Source of the DNA: Apostichopus japonicus
Taxonomy: Eukaryota > Echinodermata > Holothuroidea > Aspidochirotida > Stichopodidae
Direction of reading: 5' to 3'
DNA length: 64,000 bases
NCBI RefSeq assembly: GCF_037975245.1
Contig: NC_092579.1
Span: 28,404,166 to 28,468,165 of the forward strand
Notes under the pieces: model-generated
Databases searched by the model: none
Seen by the model: only the letters and a program-made list of their open reading frames with translations
Told to the model about the DNA's origin: nothing
Shown: positions 16,261 to 28,174 of the stretch, in pieces
Layout: each line of letters begins with the position of its first letter
Position numbering within the stretch: position 1 is the stretch's first letter
Made by a program: the position numbers and the translations under genes

Positions 16261-19129
16261 AAGGTCACACAACATCGATGCTTTCATCTAAAACGAGAAC
16301 TATCACGTAGTTTGCATAATTTTAGACTTCAAGTTCTCTTTGACAAGGTTCTCATGACTCTAATAATGACAAATAAGACTACCCGCTTTACTCCCCCTTT
16401 TTCCTTCTTTTCTTCAGTTAAATCAATATCTCGCATTTCAAAGATCTTTCTTGTTTTGGTTATATCCTGAAGAGGCGTGGTTAATATTTGCCATACAAAG
16501 CAGCTGGTGAACCGTGCCTTTATGACGTCAGATACCAATGGATTATAATAAAGAAAGACCGTAAGTTCTTATACGCTCTCTTATAAGCTCTCACCAGTGG
16601 CAGCTTTCATCTTCTCCGGGTTTTCTTTTTTATCTCTCTTTCTTTCTCGGCGGCGACTGAAGACTTAATCTGTCAGAGAGAATGCATGCCCTCCTCCTAT
16701 ACGACGTATGTTCTTCAATTAGAAACCATGACGGCTATCCTCCTACCTTGAAATTTCGCGATCAAGAGAAACTCTGAGAAGACAGTGTTCTCCATAGGGG
16801 AAAACGTTTCACGGTGGATGTGCTTTCTATCGAGGAGAAAAAAATCAGTCGGTTTGTTGGGTTACTCATTCAAGGTTTTGTTTCTCACACAGATGGGAGG
16901 AACTTTTCTCCGCTAGTGAACACAATTTCGTGTCCGTCTTCTCGGCCAATACTTACGGGGATAACGTATAGTTACCGACTTTGTATATAAAGTGAAATAA
17001 AATTATTCAAGACGCCTTGTTGAGTCGGGAAAAAAACCTGTTTACCATTTTTCGGGGGCGGTTATTAAAAAAACAAAAACAAAAACACTGCGGTTTCAAG
17101 AGAGAGAATATATTTGTGAGCAAGTAATTAAAATTGTCTTGTGACATCAAGGTTTGTGACGGTTCTACTTGTATATATATACTTTTCTGGATGGTCAAAT
17201 AGTTTGAACTTTCAAGAACCACTGAGATTTCATATAAGCTATACTGCGAGAGACGGACTATACGCATCACTGGTTGCTTGGGATTTTTCTTCAACTTTTT
17301 GGAATAACATTATTTGGGTAAGTTTAACTCAATTTCCTTACTTTTATAATTTGATAAAACCGGGTGTCGTAGTAAACTGAAAAAAACCCACAACGTATCT
17401 CATGGAATTTTAGTTCTTCAGATTTGAGATTCTATTTTTGTACGTTAAAACAGGGAAATAAACTTATCATTAAACTTTGAGTTTCTCTCATGCACGCTTG
17501 GAGTAGGTATAGCTCATTAACGTAAGCTTTCTGTTCGGAGGGAGTAACGTTTGCACGAATCGAGCATACCATAACCAGGTCCCGTGATATCATTCTGTCA
17601 GATGGGCCTAGCACATAGTTCCCGATATAGGACAAGATGGGAGTAACATGTGACCTAGTTGAAAACTATGCAATGCATTGGTGTTGCCTCTTTCTATTAC
17701 GTTTCTATATTACACAGTGCAGCTAATTATATATCAATATAGAAAGCGACGAATAAGATCTTTATAAACTGCTCACTGAATCCTTACCGTGTACCGTACA
17801 CATATATGTAACCTCGATTACAATGAAAAACACGCCTGCTTTGTGGCCTCACTGCCAGTTGGGGCCCGATATGCATGTCTGGGCCTGGGCCCCACACTAA
17901 GGAAACCTCAGCCATGACCTTAATGAATTTCCAAGACAAGGAGAAGTGGCTTGATGGACTCACCCCTCCCCTCCCCTACTATATACGTTCATAATCGTGA
18001 CAACAGTCAGAAGTTTTGGACATTACTGCAGAAATCGTGACTTGCGAGACCTTTTGTCACAAAAGGGGTAATATTACCAGAAATGCTTGTCTGAGACGCT
18101 TCACAGCGCATTCCATTTATGGTTTTTTTTTACCCTCATTTTCTTTTATTGCGAGGGCCGGTTGCCTCAGTATGTAATAGAATCTCGTTATAGACATATA
18201 AAGGGATTTCACATTATGTATAATATCTAAACCGGACCTAATGGTTTGAGGACCCCACATCTATTGTTCTGCGGCATTCCTATCTTTTTATAGATCTAAG
18301 AACAGTTACTGTTCTATTTATATACATAACATTTTCGTTTTTTTTTTCTCCAATTGGGTCTCTACATTATACCTGTTATATACGTAAAGTTTGCGTCAGC
18401 TTCTGTATACTTTTTCATGAAACGCCCAATCTGTATCGTATGGCCACAGATAAGCCAATACAATTTAAGGTACACGGAAACTGGTATTGAGGTTAGGTCA
18501 GTGAATGAGGGGAGGGGTGGGACCTATTAGCCCCAGGTTCTATCCTGTGTTCCTTTTTATAATTTGTAGAATATGTCTTTCACTATGCACTAATGTTAAT
18601 TAGAGAGTAGGCATATACTTCAGAATTCCATTAGGATTATAGAAATACACGTCTACTATATATAGGCACTATGTTTATAATCATTACATTTTAAAATGCA
18701 AACAGTGTAGTTGTCAAATACATTATACGTTCTCTTCATTGTGAGAAATGCGACTTGACGTATGTCACAATATTGAAACTGCACAATGAAAATTAAAGCT
18801 GCATTCTTTCGTAAAGAAAGACGATGAACATGTAGTACGGAAAAAGTTAAGATACAATCAGAAAAAAAGGCTTTTACATTTTCAAGAAAATTTCATTTAA
18901 TATGGAGCACAAGGTAAACGTTGACATTAAGCATGTTAGAACATTATATAATGGGTTCCTATTGTCACCTTCAACCATATTTTTCTACAAGGATCATAAT
19001 TGTAGTGAGTCTGTATACGTGTATTTGCATTCTAGCATATATATAGTTACCTGTACACATATTAGGCTAAACCTCATGTGTTTGTCCTCAGCATCTTCGG
19101 GGCATTTTAAAAATCAAGTAAGTGCAATG
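16261..19129. other. gene-free stretch, possible untranslated exon
   Basis: Around 16,560-17,318 the sequence is less repetitive and more mixed in composition. It ends with a good donor-like word (TTTGG/GTAAGT at about 17,319) and has TATATAAAG at about 16,984. It could be a 5' untranslated exon. The open frame there starts with GTG and is not credible as a coding start. Confidence 0.25.
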
Positions 19130-19590
19130 TTGAGTACCTATAGGCCTTGTACAAACCTGACTCCGGCGTACTCATACCCGACATGGGAATTATATTGATA
19201 CTCGTACAAATGCTGTTGTACTCGCAGTACAGCTCTTATTTGTACTCGCACCATAATAATTGTACTCCTATACTCATGTTGTTGGTAATCACATCAAATC
19301 TGTCTTGTACTCGTATCAATTAGTAGTGGTACTTATACGAGTATTCATGACTGTTGAACTCGTAGTTGCAGTTTTGACTCGTGTTCGTTTGAGCGGAATT
19401 ATATTTTGTACTCATGCTGCTGTACTCATGTTTAAAGTCTACCTGCAGGGACTCGTATCAAGGGGAATTAATGATAATTGTACTCGTACTCATATAGGAC
19501 ATATCTGGCTCGTATATGGTCAGTGACCAAGGGGAATTCTCCTTGTACTCGCACTGGCATGCTGGTGTACTCACTCACCGTACAAGTTTG
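19130..19590. repeat. degenerate TACTCG-rich repeat tract
   Basis: The words 'gtactcg', 'tactcat' and 'gactcgta' recur more than a dozen times over about 460 bp at irregular spacing. The block 'caaggggaatt' also appears twice (near 19,463 and 19,527). This looks like an eroded short tandem array. The open frames here (18902-19198 and 19260-19526) are consequences of the repeat and not genes. Confidence 0.6.
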
Positions 19591-21336
19591 ACTTAGACAC
19601 GTACCTTCTTAATTTAGAATATCTTAGCAGATGAGACCTTGGACATGTTAAGTCTCTAGATAGACAAAAAACACCCCTTAAAGCTTCAGCAACTGTAGAA
19701 CGCTAAAATGGTATGAGGACATTTCTCCTGATGACATATAAGCCTCCGGCAGCTCATCTTTAACAGAGGACTATTCTGAATATAAACAGAACTCATTACA
19801 GCTAAATGACCATCGCAGCCTGGAAATGCGACTAATGACAATGTCATTACCTGAACACAGATATGAGGAAGTTATATAACTAACTTCCAATAGAACGCCC
19901 TTGGCTCACTTACACACACACTGTTCATATATATACTTATATATTATTATATAGGCTAGGATGTGGTATTGTGTGAATTCAAATTAGGGACGGCCACCTT
20001 CCTCGGCGTCATGCACTTGTTAGGGAAGGCTATTCTCTTGGGTTGTGTACAGAACTTGTCACCATGGCAACCACGATTCGCCATGACAGACCTTGGTGTG
20101 GAAGATTCTCTAATCTCCTGCTACCTCGACATTATGCAGTAGATATAAAGCAATTTGTCTTAGAAACAAGAAATTAAATAAATAAATAGAAAATAACCAA
20201 AGGATCAATATTTAAGTGGATATTAATTTATTATGTAAGCAATTAAGCAAATAAATACAATTTACAAGTCGTCCTATACACAGTAGTCTATAGCTTCAGT
20301 TGATGTCAGCTTAGTTTATTCAGCTCCTATAGATTACGTTTATAGTTCAAGTAAACCTGCCGTACTGTATCAGCCTATACACGAGGCGCCTACGGATTAC
20401 CTCCACAGATTAACATAAAAATATTATTCTAAACGGGCTTACTACATAGGTACTGATATGGGCATGCCGCAGTACAAATATAATAATTTCAAGTGACTCG
20501 CGCGAATGTCGTTCATCAATGAATGGAACAAATTGAATAAGTTATGTAACAATGTCCATCACTTACCCTACCCCCCCCCCTCCCTCTCTCTATCTTCCCC
20601 CTCCACCTACTCTCTCAAAGTCCGACGTTGTTTTAGAAAAGTAAAGTTTAGAGCATTCTTCTAAATTTTACATGGGTTTACTTTCATCAGCAATTGTTGC
20701 CTTACCATCTAGCAATGTAAACTATATATCATTTATTCATGTATGCAAATTATATTTTACGTTGCTTTTTTTACCAACACGGTTCATTTTCTCTATCATT
20801 AATATTTGTCTCTATATATATATCCTGACCCGAAATTTGAACGTTGCTTAAAAGCTTGTAAAAGACACTAAGTGCCTTGAAATGGATCAACCATATATCA
20901 ATCTATAGAACGAGAAAAGAAAGAAGAGTACACACAATAAAAATAAATAAAAAATACAATAAAAAAACGAAAAGAAATGAAAAGAATACCCGGTACACCT
21001 CAATTTTCAATTCAGGAGGAAGAAAGATACGGTAACATTTTGATCGCTAAGTGACTGGGTTTTTTAAGCAAGCTGACAGAAGCTTATATATCCCGAGTGT
21101 ACATTATCCACATCAGTTATACATACGTGTAAACAAATATAGGAAATTAATTGAAAATGGTGACAAATTTACCCTTTTAGACTTGAAAGAGCGCCTTAGG
21201 GACATGCACAGGCTCTGACAAATACATATCAAAATGGCAAGGTCAGTTGTCATTCTTCAATAAAGCTGTTAAAGTTGAGTTCGTTGAGGATGTAAGAGTA
21301 TTAAATCCCGGCAATTAACAACCGGATGAGGAGAAG
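19591..21336. other. gene-free AT-rich stretch
   Basis: No supported gene. A run of C stands near 20,571, followed by pyrimidine-rich sequence. Confidence 0.5.
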
Positions 21337-21480
21337 GGGTTATGCAGGGGCGTATCCAGGATTTTCCAATAGGGGGGGCGCCAGGCATGAATGATCGCCG
21401 TCCTGGGGGATGGGTCTAAGGGGAGGGGTGTACAATTTTTGCTTTCAAAGAAGGGCAGAAATGCAAAATGGTGTCATATG

Positions 21481-22291
21481 CATGGGCGGCGATCCGTATC
21501 TATCTAAGCGTAGCGCCACCATGAGTTGGCGCGAAGCGTACAAGAAAATTTTGGGATTAACAAACCCTCTAGATGGCCGGAAACGGCACTTCCCGAGGTT
21601 TCCAAGCGGCATATACCCAACTTTAAAATAGGGATGTCATGTCCGAAATATCTCATAATCAGGATCCAAAATACTTTTTTTTTTAATTTCGGGTGTTATT
21701 TTGGGAAAATTGCCCCTGTCAATCTTGTTTCAGGCGCAACGTTAGAATGTTCGAGAGCTCTGTTATATTATTCGATGAAGAAAATGGCCTCATGCAGGCT
21801 ATTATAGGCCTATACACATGCAATACACAATTACACATAGTTACATTCCTAGGTACCGATTGCTAGGGCATCCAGGTGAAACGTGCATTAAGCATTACCC
21901 TGGTTACATGAGATTCTCAGCTGTTCGAGGGAACATGTACGTGTGTAGGCCTACTATAGGGCCTATATGAATACTATGAGGGTGCATATATGTACTATAT
22001 CAATACCGTGGGCGCAATAATACATTTTGTTGTTATAGGGCCAATGAAGCCTACAGTCAACTATTTTTGCTTTATAAAGACGCTTTATTTGAAAAGATCG
22101 CACTGCGTTTATGGTAGGCGAGAAATGAAGCTAAAAAAGAGCCGTACATTAACGAAGATGCATAAATGTAGGCATGAAAATATTCTTATCCCTGGCATTT
22201 GGTGTGGGGGGGGGGATATGGTGCATTACATCCCCTCCACCCATTTTCATGGGGGGATATATCCCCCCTCCACCCAGGATCGCCGCCCATG
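21481..22291. mobile_element. hAT-like element nested in the outer element
   Basis: Ends CATGGGCGGCGATCC and its complement GGATCGCCGCCCATG form 15-bp inverted repeats. Flanks are GTCATATG (21473-21480) and GCCATATG (22292-22299), an 8-bp target duplication with one mismatch. The ends and duplication size fit a hAT-like MITE. Because both flanks lie inside the element at 21345-22652, this insertion is the younger of the two. The plus-strand open frame at 21990-22538 runs across its right end and matches no family I know. Confidence 0.75.
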
Positions 22292-22551
22292 GCCATATGT
22301 GATCCATTTTTCGACCTTAATAATAAGCAACATTTCCAGTAAATATGGACACAAAATGCACAATTTAGTATGGCTGGCATGTCATTTAGTGTTTATAGTG
22401 ATAATACAAACACAATTACGATCTATGTTTCTAAAACTATTTTGCCGCCGAACTTCGCCAGAACCTTTTTTTGGCAAACAAAAAATAAAGCATACGGGAG
22501 GGGGGGGGGGGTTGAGCGATCACCGACATCTCACATAAAGGTCGTCATCAA

Positions 22552-22576
22552 TTTTTTTTTTTTTTTTTTTTTTTTT
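22552..22576. repeat. poly-T tract
   Basis: Twenty-five consecutive T, followed by a second T run at about 22,586-22,598. It lies inside the outer hAT-like element. Confidence 0.95.
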
Positions 22577-22660
22577 GGCTAAACTTTTTTTTTTTTTGGT
22601 GACGGCCAATAGGGGGGCGCGCGCCTGTTGCGCCCCCCCTGGATACGCCCCTGGGTTATG

Positions 22661-23198
22661 GCAGGAACATACGGGGGGGGGAGGTGGGAGCACAGTATAA
22701 ATGATGGGCTGGGGATGGTGGAGAGGTATCGTATATGACATCCTCTGTCTACAAAATATTCGTTTGCAATTTATACCATTTTGCATCCAGCAATGTCCGT
22801 AGAGAAAAAAAAGAAGACAAAACGGTTGTTGTTATTTGTTGCCGGACGTAAGAAAAACACTTCCAGTGCTTTGATAGCTATAATAACATAACAGTTAGTG
22901 ATTGGATTGTAGGTTTGCTAGCTTTTGCAGTGAAGCACCAAACTCCTTTACTTTGAGGTAAACAAAAATACGAAATCTAAGTATGTCTGTGAAGAAAAGC
23001 AAAATTATAATCAGAAGAACTATATTAAAATCCCCTGAGAGATTGTGTTAGACTAATGGCGTGTATAGGCCGACGTAGGTTTCCGTGTTAATCTACTTTG
23101 GAGAACATATGATTATCTTTGAATCAAGATCGATTTATGCTAACAACGAAACAAATGTGATACTAAAGATAGAAGCTGACGGTAATGAGGATAAGCTG
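22661..23198. other. gene-free stretch
   Basis: G-rich run near 22,672, otherwise nothing recognised. Confidence 0.5.
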
Positions 23199-23204
23199 CA
23201 TATA

Positions 23205-23259
<55 letters not shown>

Positions 23260-23306
23260 GTATATATATATATATATATGTATATAAATACATATATATA
23301 TATATT
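23199..23306. repeat. (TA)n microsatellite with TATG/TTTA breaks
   Basis: TA array of about 108 bp, interrupted by single-base changes. The tyrosine-isoleucine frames over it are artefacts. Confidence 0.95.
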
Positions 23307-25877
23307 GTTAAGTTGTCTTAAGTTGTTGGTGACCCTCCCCCCCCACCCTCGGGCCAACTCAGATTTCATGGCTACAAGTAAGATTACCCGTCCCTTAAAG
23401 CTATGCTATGTGCGTTTTTATCTATAATTGATGTGCTTAAAAACAAAAGTGTCGACAACCTTTTCAAATAGTGTCCAGTCGTTTTTATCGAGTTGGCGCG
23501 GCAAGAATAGCAGCTACAGGGGAATTGTTTCTTTAGTATATTATTTTGGACTTTCATTTTAACACGAAATCTCATCAGTGAAGTAATAGTATTTGCAAGG
23601 ACAAATTCATGTGCTGCAGATGAAAGTCTCGACCAAATCAATATGAATTGGAAAGAATAATGAAAACAAAACAGAAACAAAACAGGCCTTGAATTTAACG
23701 AAATCGCTTTAGGGAAAAAAAAAATCCAAAAAGAGAAAAGGAAAGGCAATTGACCTATCTTCTGAACTTTTCAATGTTGTTATACAACGTGAAGAACCAG
23801 AAGAATAAAGAAAATCAAGCCATAAAAAACGCTAACAAGAAGTAAACATGTATATCCATACCTATAGCAAAAAATCTGAAAAGGAGATGCAGATTGCACT
23901 TAAACCTTCAATAATTGATTGTTTCACAAATTTTGTCATAATTTGGTAAGGGAAAATATGAACTGAACTGATACTACACGCCAGCATAAATAGAACTAGT
24001 GTGGAATAGGCACGAGGAGAATATGTAATAATCAAGTGTTTAATTAACTGCAGTAACATATGTTCATAAATATACATGAAACATCGTTCGTTTCTTGGGC
24101 TAAATGTATACCCATTAATTTGTCCATATCATCCAGTTACCCACACCCTCGCTATAGGAAATATCCATAGGCAAACTATCGTTTTTGTGAAGAATATATC
24201 CGTGGGTAGTGTGTTGTGTTGTTCATGGAGATGTACTTTCTCTTCAGGGCCTACATCCTTACAAGTTACAATATTATGAAGCGCAACTGATGTGAGAATA
24301 AGGTAGTTTTTCTTTCTAAATAAATAACGTTGTCCAAGTTTGGTAATATGAATATGCATAGTCTTGTACGTATTTGGTTATAAGACTTCATGTTTGATAT
24401 TGTGTTTTATCAAAACGTACCGATATTTACCGGGATAAGATGGCAACTGATCTATCAAAGTTACTCCTAAATACAAATGGACTGTAGTCGAGTTCAGGAA
24501 CTCCATTAAAATGAGACATTATAGTTCAACTAAGTACTCAAAATTACCGAAAGCACTGCACAGGTGGTCGATGGACGATTGGGTCGAGGGGGTGAAGGGG
24601 GGGGGGGAGGAGGGGATTATAGGAGTTGAAAGGAATTTATCAAGCTTTTCCGTAGTGAACCGTATCTGCACGTGCAATATTATACTATTTGTAATGAATC
24701 ATAGTGCAGTCCTTGGATTATCTTTATCATATTATTGCTTAAACCCTATTATTGCATTTTCGTATTAATGCTTTTAACGTAAACACCGTCCAACATAATA
24801 TGCCGGATTATCCAAGAGGCAGATGGATAAGGGCCCAAGGGCCCGACAGGTTAAAGGTTAAGAGGCGTCAAAGGTCAAGAGGCTTCAGCGAATACTTCCA
24901 GGCAGGACATATATCAAACCTCTTTTCTCGGGTCGCTCATGCAAAGCATAATAACGAGGGAGAGAGGATATGCATATTGTGCCTTAGGGGTTCAGAGGAT
25001 TTTAATCAGCCGAGACTCATTGCTGTTCATGTCCCACAACCGTACATCAGTAATTACTATTTGTGTTCGTAACGTGTGTAACATATGTTCAGGACATGAA
25101 CAGTAGTTACTGTACCAGCTATGAGTATCAGGTGTTTTAGTTCTGCTATGCACCAACACAATATGTATTTTAACGATCATACCAAATACATATATAAATA
25201 CAAATACATGTATATTTACATCAGTACAGAGAAGCATGTCTTCAACACACTCTTAGGAGAATCAGTCAAGTAGAAAACGTTTACAAATAAAAAGAAAAGA
25301 AAAGATGACAGATAAAATCTTCTCTATTATACAATAATTCACGTCTTTTTGTTTCACTATGAGAAAGGGTCCCCTATCCGAAACAAAATTCAAGAAATAT
25401 AATTCTAAGATACATGGCTGTCATTAGGGCTCCGTCAACGGTTGCACTTAACACGCTATTTGTATTTACGACATATCTTCACCAGCACGCAAATATAAAC
25501 TATTAGTTTATAGCATTAGTCCCATGAAATAGGCTTTGCATAGACCGAATTACTTTCATACTTTCTTGAGTGTCTGAAAGAGAAGTTTTTCAAATGAGAG
25601 TTACCGTAATTAAGGATAGGCTTGTAATTCTACCGCAGCTGATGTGGCTAGCCTATAATTAGCATAGTACAATTCGTCTCCAACGTAATTAGTACGGTTA
25701 GAACGATTAACCTACTTGGTTTCTAATTACACATGGGCGTTAAAATGTACAATATATCGAAGATAATATGTCTGGAGAGCTGTACACTACATACATAAGT
25801 ATGTAGGCGCGTGTATACATGTACACACAATTATTAGCATACACGCATACATAGCCGGCCAACTATATATTTATGTA
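23307..25877. other. gene-free stretch flanking the large transposon
   Basis: No supported gene. The plus-strand frame at 24752-25072 is the longest here, has mixed composition and lacks a recognised domain. It is left as unknown. A run of G stands near 24,597. Confidence 0.4.
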
Positions 25878-25904
25878 CACTCTAAAAACAGTTGGTTAAA
25901 AAAT
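25878..25904 (+). repeat. left terminal inverted repeat of the 7.56-kb element
   Basis: Starts CACTCTAAAAACAGTTGGTT and continues into AAAAAATTAACC. It pairs with 33412-33437 on the opposite strand. Confidence 0.85.
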
Positions 25905-26060
25905 TAACCAATACCTTAACCAACACTGGGCACGTATGTCAAATTCGACTTATTGGTGATATTTTAACCAACACCTGTTGGTTAACGGCTTTAACCAGCC
26001 GTTGGGTAACATTTTTAACCAATAAAATAACTATAAGTTTGTACCCAACAGTTGTTGGTT
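25891..26060. promoter_or_regulatory. left subterminal cluster of TTGGTTAA motifs
   Basis: At least seven copies of TTGGTTAA or its complement TTAACCAA/TTAACCAG occur in about 170 bp, in both orientations, some arranged as small palindromes (for example GTTGGTTAAAAAATTAACCA). Similar motifs stand inside the right end. Repeated subterminal motifs are commonly transposase binding sites in DNA transposons; that role is inferred here. Confidence 0.6.
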
Positions 26061-26270
26061 AAATTAATTGTGTAAATTATGCCCATCATTGGTGAACTTA
26101 CAAATGTAGGGATCATTAAATTGGGGAATTAAAAATCATTGTATTGGGCAATTGCTATATTTAAATTGGGCAGTGGCTTTTACCATTACAAAAGGGTTGG
26201 GCAGTTAAATGAGCCTTTATTGCCCAATATATGTTGGCGAATGCAATATATTGGACAGTGATGGATAAGA
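26061..26270. repeat. TTGGGCA motif cluster
   Basis: Inside the left end, ATTGGGCAATT, AATTGGGCAGT, GTTGGGCAGTT, TTGCCCAATA and ATTGGACAGT follow one another within about 200 bp. They form a second kind of subterminal motif, distinct from TTGGTTAA. Confidence 0.5.
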
Positions 26271-27140
26271 CCCTCAGTGAATTTTACTTAATGTAGTTGA
26301 AAGACTCCTCACAAGTTTTGTTCATGCAGACCTAGTTTGCAACAATCAGCTGAATATGGCAATGCAAAGAGTAAACAATTCCTTGAAAAATATTGAGAAA
26401 TTAACACACAGTTACATTACAGAAGCCAGATGGATAACATTTTGAGAACTTGTTTTTATTGAAAACAATAACCAGCTGAACCATGTGAATAAAATACAAA
26501 CAAAACAAAACAACACACAAATATTCTTGGATGTAACAACTTCTTAGCTGTGCTCTATCAGACCTTTAAGGTGAAACAAAATCCTCTACTCTTCAAGAAG
26601 AACCGTATTCATAGAAAACTTGTAACACTAAATATCTCACATATGTAACTATAGATCAATTGATGTATAAACAATCTATGAATCTAAACATCAATCATGA
26701 TCTGATTAATCAAGGTTTACCTATAGTATACATACAGTTAATTAAGAATTACATTGAGTATCACATACATATGTGGTGTACATGATTACACTTAGAGACA
26801 TATTTATGATATATGCAGTACATTGCAGCCAGTGCATTGTTCGTTTCCAGTATTTGGATGTATAGTATATATCTTCACCACATATAGAGATACATGTGTA
26901 GGTGAAATTTAGCTACATTAAACCTTACTCACTCATGAAAGATCAGTTGATCAGATCGGGATTCCAATAAAAATTAGTAATGAAAGTTTTGATTTGTACC
27001 AGCATGGTATGTAAAAATATGTCATATCATGAGTTTTAATTAAATGTCCCTTCAAGATGATGCTATCTGCACCTGATGCTGGTGTGTGAATATTAAAATA
27101 GTAATATTATACAAACTTCTTGCTTACAATTATTATATGA
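26271..27140. other. element interior downstream of the gene
   Basis: AT-rich, non-coding sequence between the motif clusters and the duplicated last exon. It corresponds to the 3' flank of the minus-strand gene. No second gene is supported here. Confidence 0.5.
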
Positions 27141-27822
27141 GCTTCTTGCTTACAATTTCCTTTTAAGGCAGTTCTTACTTTTCAGGGCAAAGAATGCTAT
27201 AATACAACTTGGCATATGTGCTTCTTTGATTTCATTAATCACATTTTGAATGAACTGCCAAAAAAGACTGCATGAACAGTGGCGTAGGAAGGTACTTTTG
27301 AGTGGGGGGCTGAAGACTGAATGCCGGCCTGGGGGAGGGGTCTAAGGGATTTTTTTTTGCATTTCCAGGTGGCCTCAGATGCAATTTGGTGCAATATAGC
27401 ACACTTCAACACCCACTCCATTTTGTAAATAATTTTGCATTTTCACCTGGCCTTAGATGCAATTTGGTGCTCCAAATGAGATTTTTTTCTGATTTGGAAA
27501 TGAAAAAGGGGTTTTCTGACTTGCTGAGCGGGGGGGGGGGCGGAATGATACTTCCGCCCCCCATATTTTTCACTGGGGGGGCTGGCGCCCCCCCCCGGTT
27601 CCTACGCCCTTGTGCATGAAGGTCGATAAGCCATGTCCAAAATGCACATTTGCCATGAAACAGAAATAGACAGCTTTTATAGAAGAGATTTGTGAGAAAC
27701 TGACCTCTGTTCTAAAATAGCAAATATCTGGGTTGGTACCAAGAGGGCTCCTTGCATACAAAAGTAGCTGCAGTATTTTTGTGGCATCAATATCCTTTGA
27801 ACTTTGTAGAATATCAGCCATG
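27141..27822 (-). pseudogene. duplicate last exon, broken by an insertion
   Basis: This is a second copy of the terminal exon and its 3' flank (compare 27823-28174). After removing the insert at 27277-27612 and one 8-bp target duplication, about 338 bp align with the neighbouring 350-bp unit, with matched blocks such as 'aaatcacattttgaatgaac' and 'ccatgtccaaaatg'. The copy starts at a GGCTGATATT word. It lacks the acceptor and the first residues of the true exon, carries frame breaks, and is split by the hAT-like insertion. It cannot be spliced or translated like its parent. A third trace of the unit's start ('cttcttgcttacaatt') lies at about 27,115. Confidence 0.8.
27277..27612. mobile_element. 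336-bp hAT-like MITE in the duplicated exon
   Basis: Ends CAGTGGCGTAGGAA and TTCCTACGCCCTTG form imperfect inverted repeats (12 of 14). The 8-bp word TGCATGAA stands at 27269-27276 and again at 27613-27620, a perfect target-site duplication. The inner flanks are G-rich on one side and C-rich on the other, so the element can fold back. It is non-coding. CAGTGGCG-type ends with an 8-bp duplication fit the hAT superfamily. The empty site can be read from the parent exon copy at about 27,930-28,000, which runs straight through the equivalent position. Confidence 0.9.
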
Positions 27823-27856
27823 AATATCTTGCTTACAATTCTTTCCTTTTAAGCCA

Positions 27857-28174
27857 CTAATTACTTTTAAAGGCCAAGAATGATCTAAGATCTCTTATGC
27901 AACTTGGCACATGTGCTTCTTTGATTTCATAAATCACATTTTGAATGAACTGCCACACAAGACAGCATGAAGGTTGGTAAGCCATGTCCAAAATGTACAT
28001 TGCTTTGAAACAGAAATCGATAGCTTTCAGTAGTGATTCTTGACGGACTGGCCTCCGTTCTAGAATAACAAATGTTTGGGTTGGTGCCAAGAGACTTCCT
28101 TTGCATACAACAAATGGCTGCGGCTTCTTTGTGGCATCAATAGTCTTTGAAATTTGTAGAATATCAGCCACTTC
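27857..28174 (-). pseudogene. exon 7: intact C-terminal domain
   Basis: The acceptor TTTCTCACAG is followed by 105 open codons and TAG (27857-27859). Key segments are EVADILQISKTID, QPFVVCKGSLLAP, TFVILERRPVRQESLLKAID, FCFKAMYILDMAYQPSCCLV and WQFIQNVIYEIKE. This is the best-preserved part and the strongest link to the SAMD3-like family. It is the parent copy of the duplicated exon at 27141-27822. Confidence 0.8.

Larger units (their letters stand above)
21345..22652. mobile_element. hAT-like non-autonomous transposon (outer)
   Basis: The left end reads CAGGGGCGTATCCAGG and the right end is its exact complement, giving 16-bp terminal inverted repeats. The 8-bp word GGGTTATG stands at 21337-21344 and again at 22653-22660, as a direct target-site duplication; one G is shared with the right end, so the border is uncertain by one base. 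CAGGG ends with an 8-bp duplication are typical of the hAT superfamily. Internal sequence is non-coding, with G runs and a 25-base poly-T. About 810 bp of its length is a second element inserted inside it, so the original was near 490 bp. No transposase is present. Confidence 0.85.

Noticed and set aside
17141-17380. Frame with a signal-peptide-like start
   Set aside because: It begins with GTG, has no in-frame ATG at the start and matches no family.
21990-22538. 182-residue frame, the longest in the window
   Set aside because: It runs across the border of the nested hAT-like element and through G-rich non-coding sequence, and shows no domain.
24752-25072. 106-residue frame with mixed composition
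   Set aside because: No recognised motif or splice context, and no ATG at the reported start. It may be an old element fragment but cannot be named.
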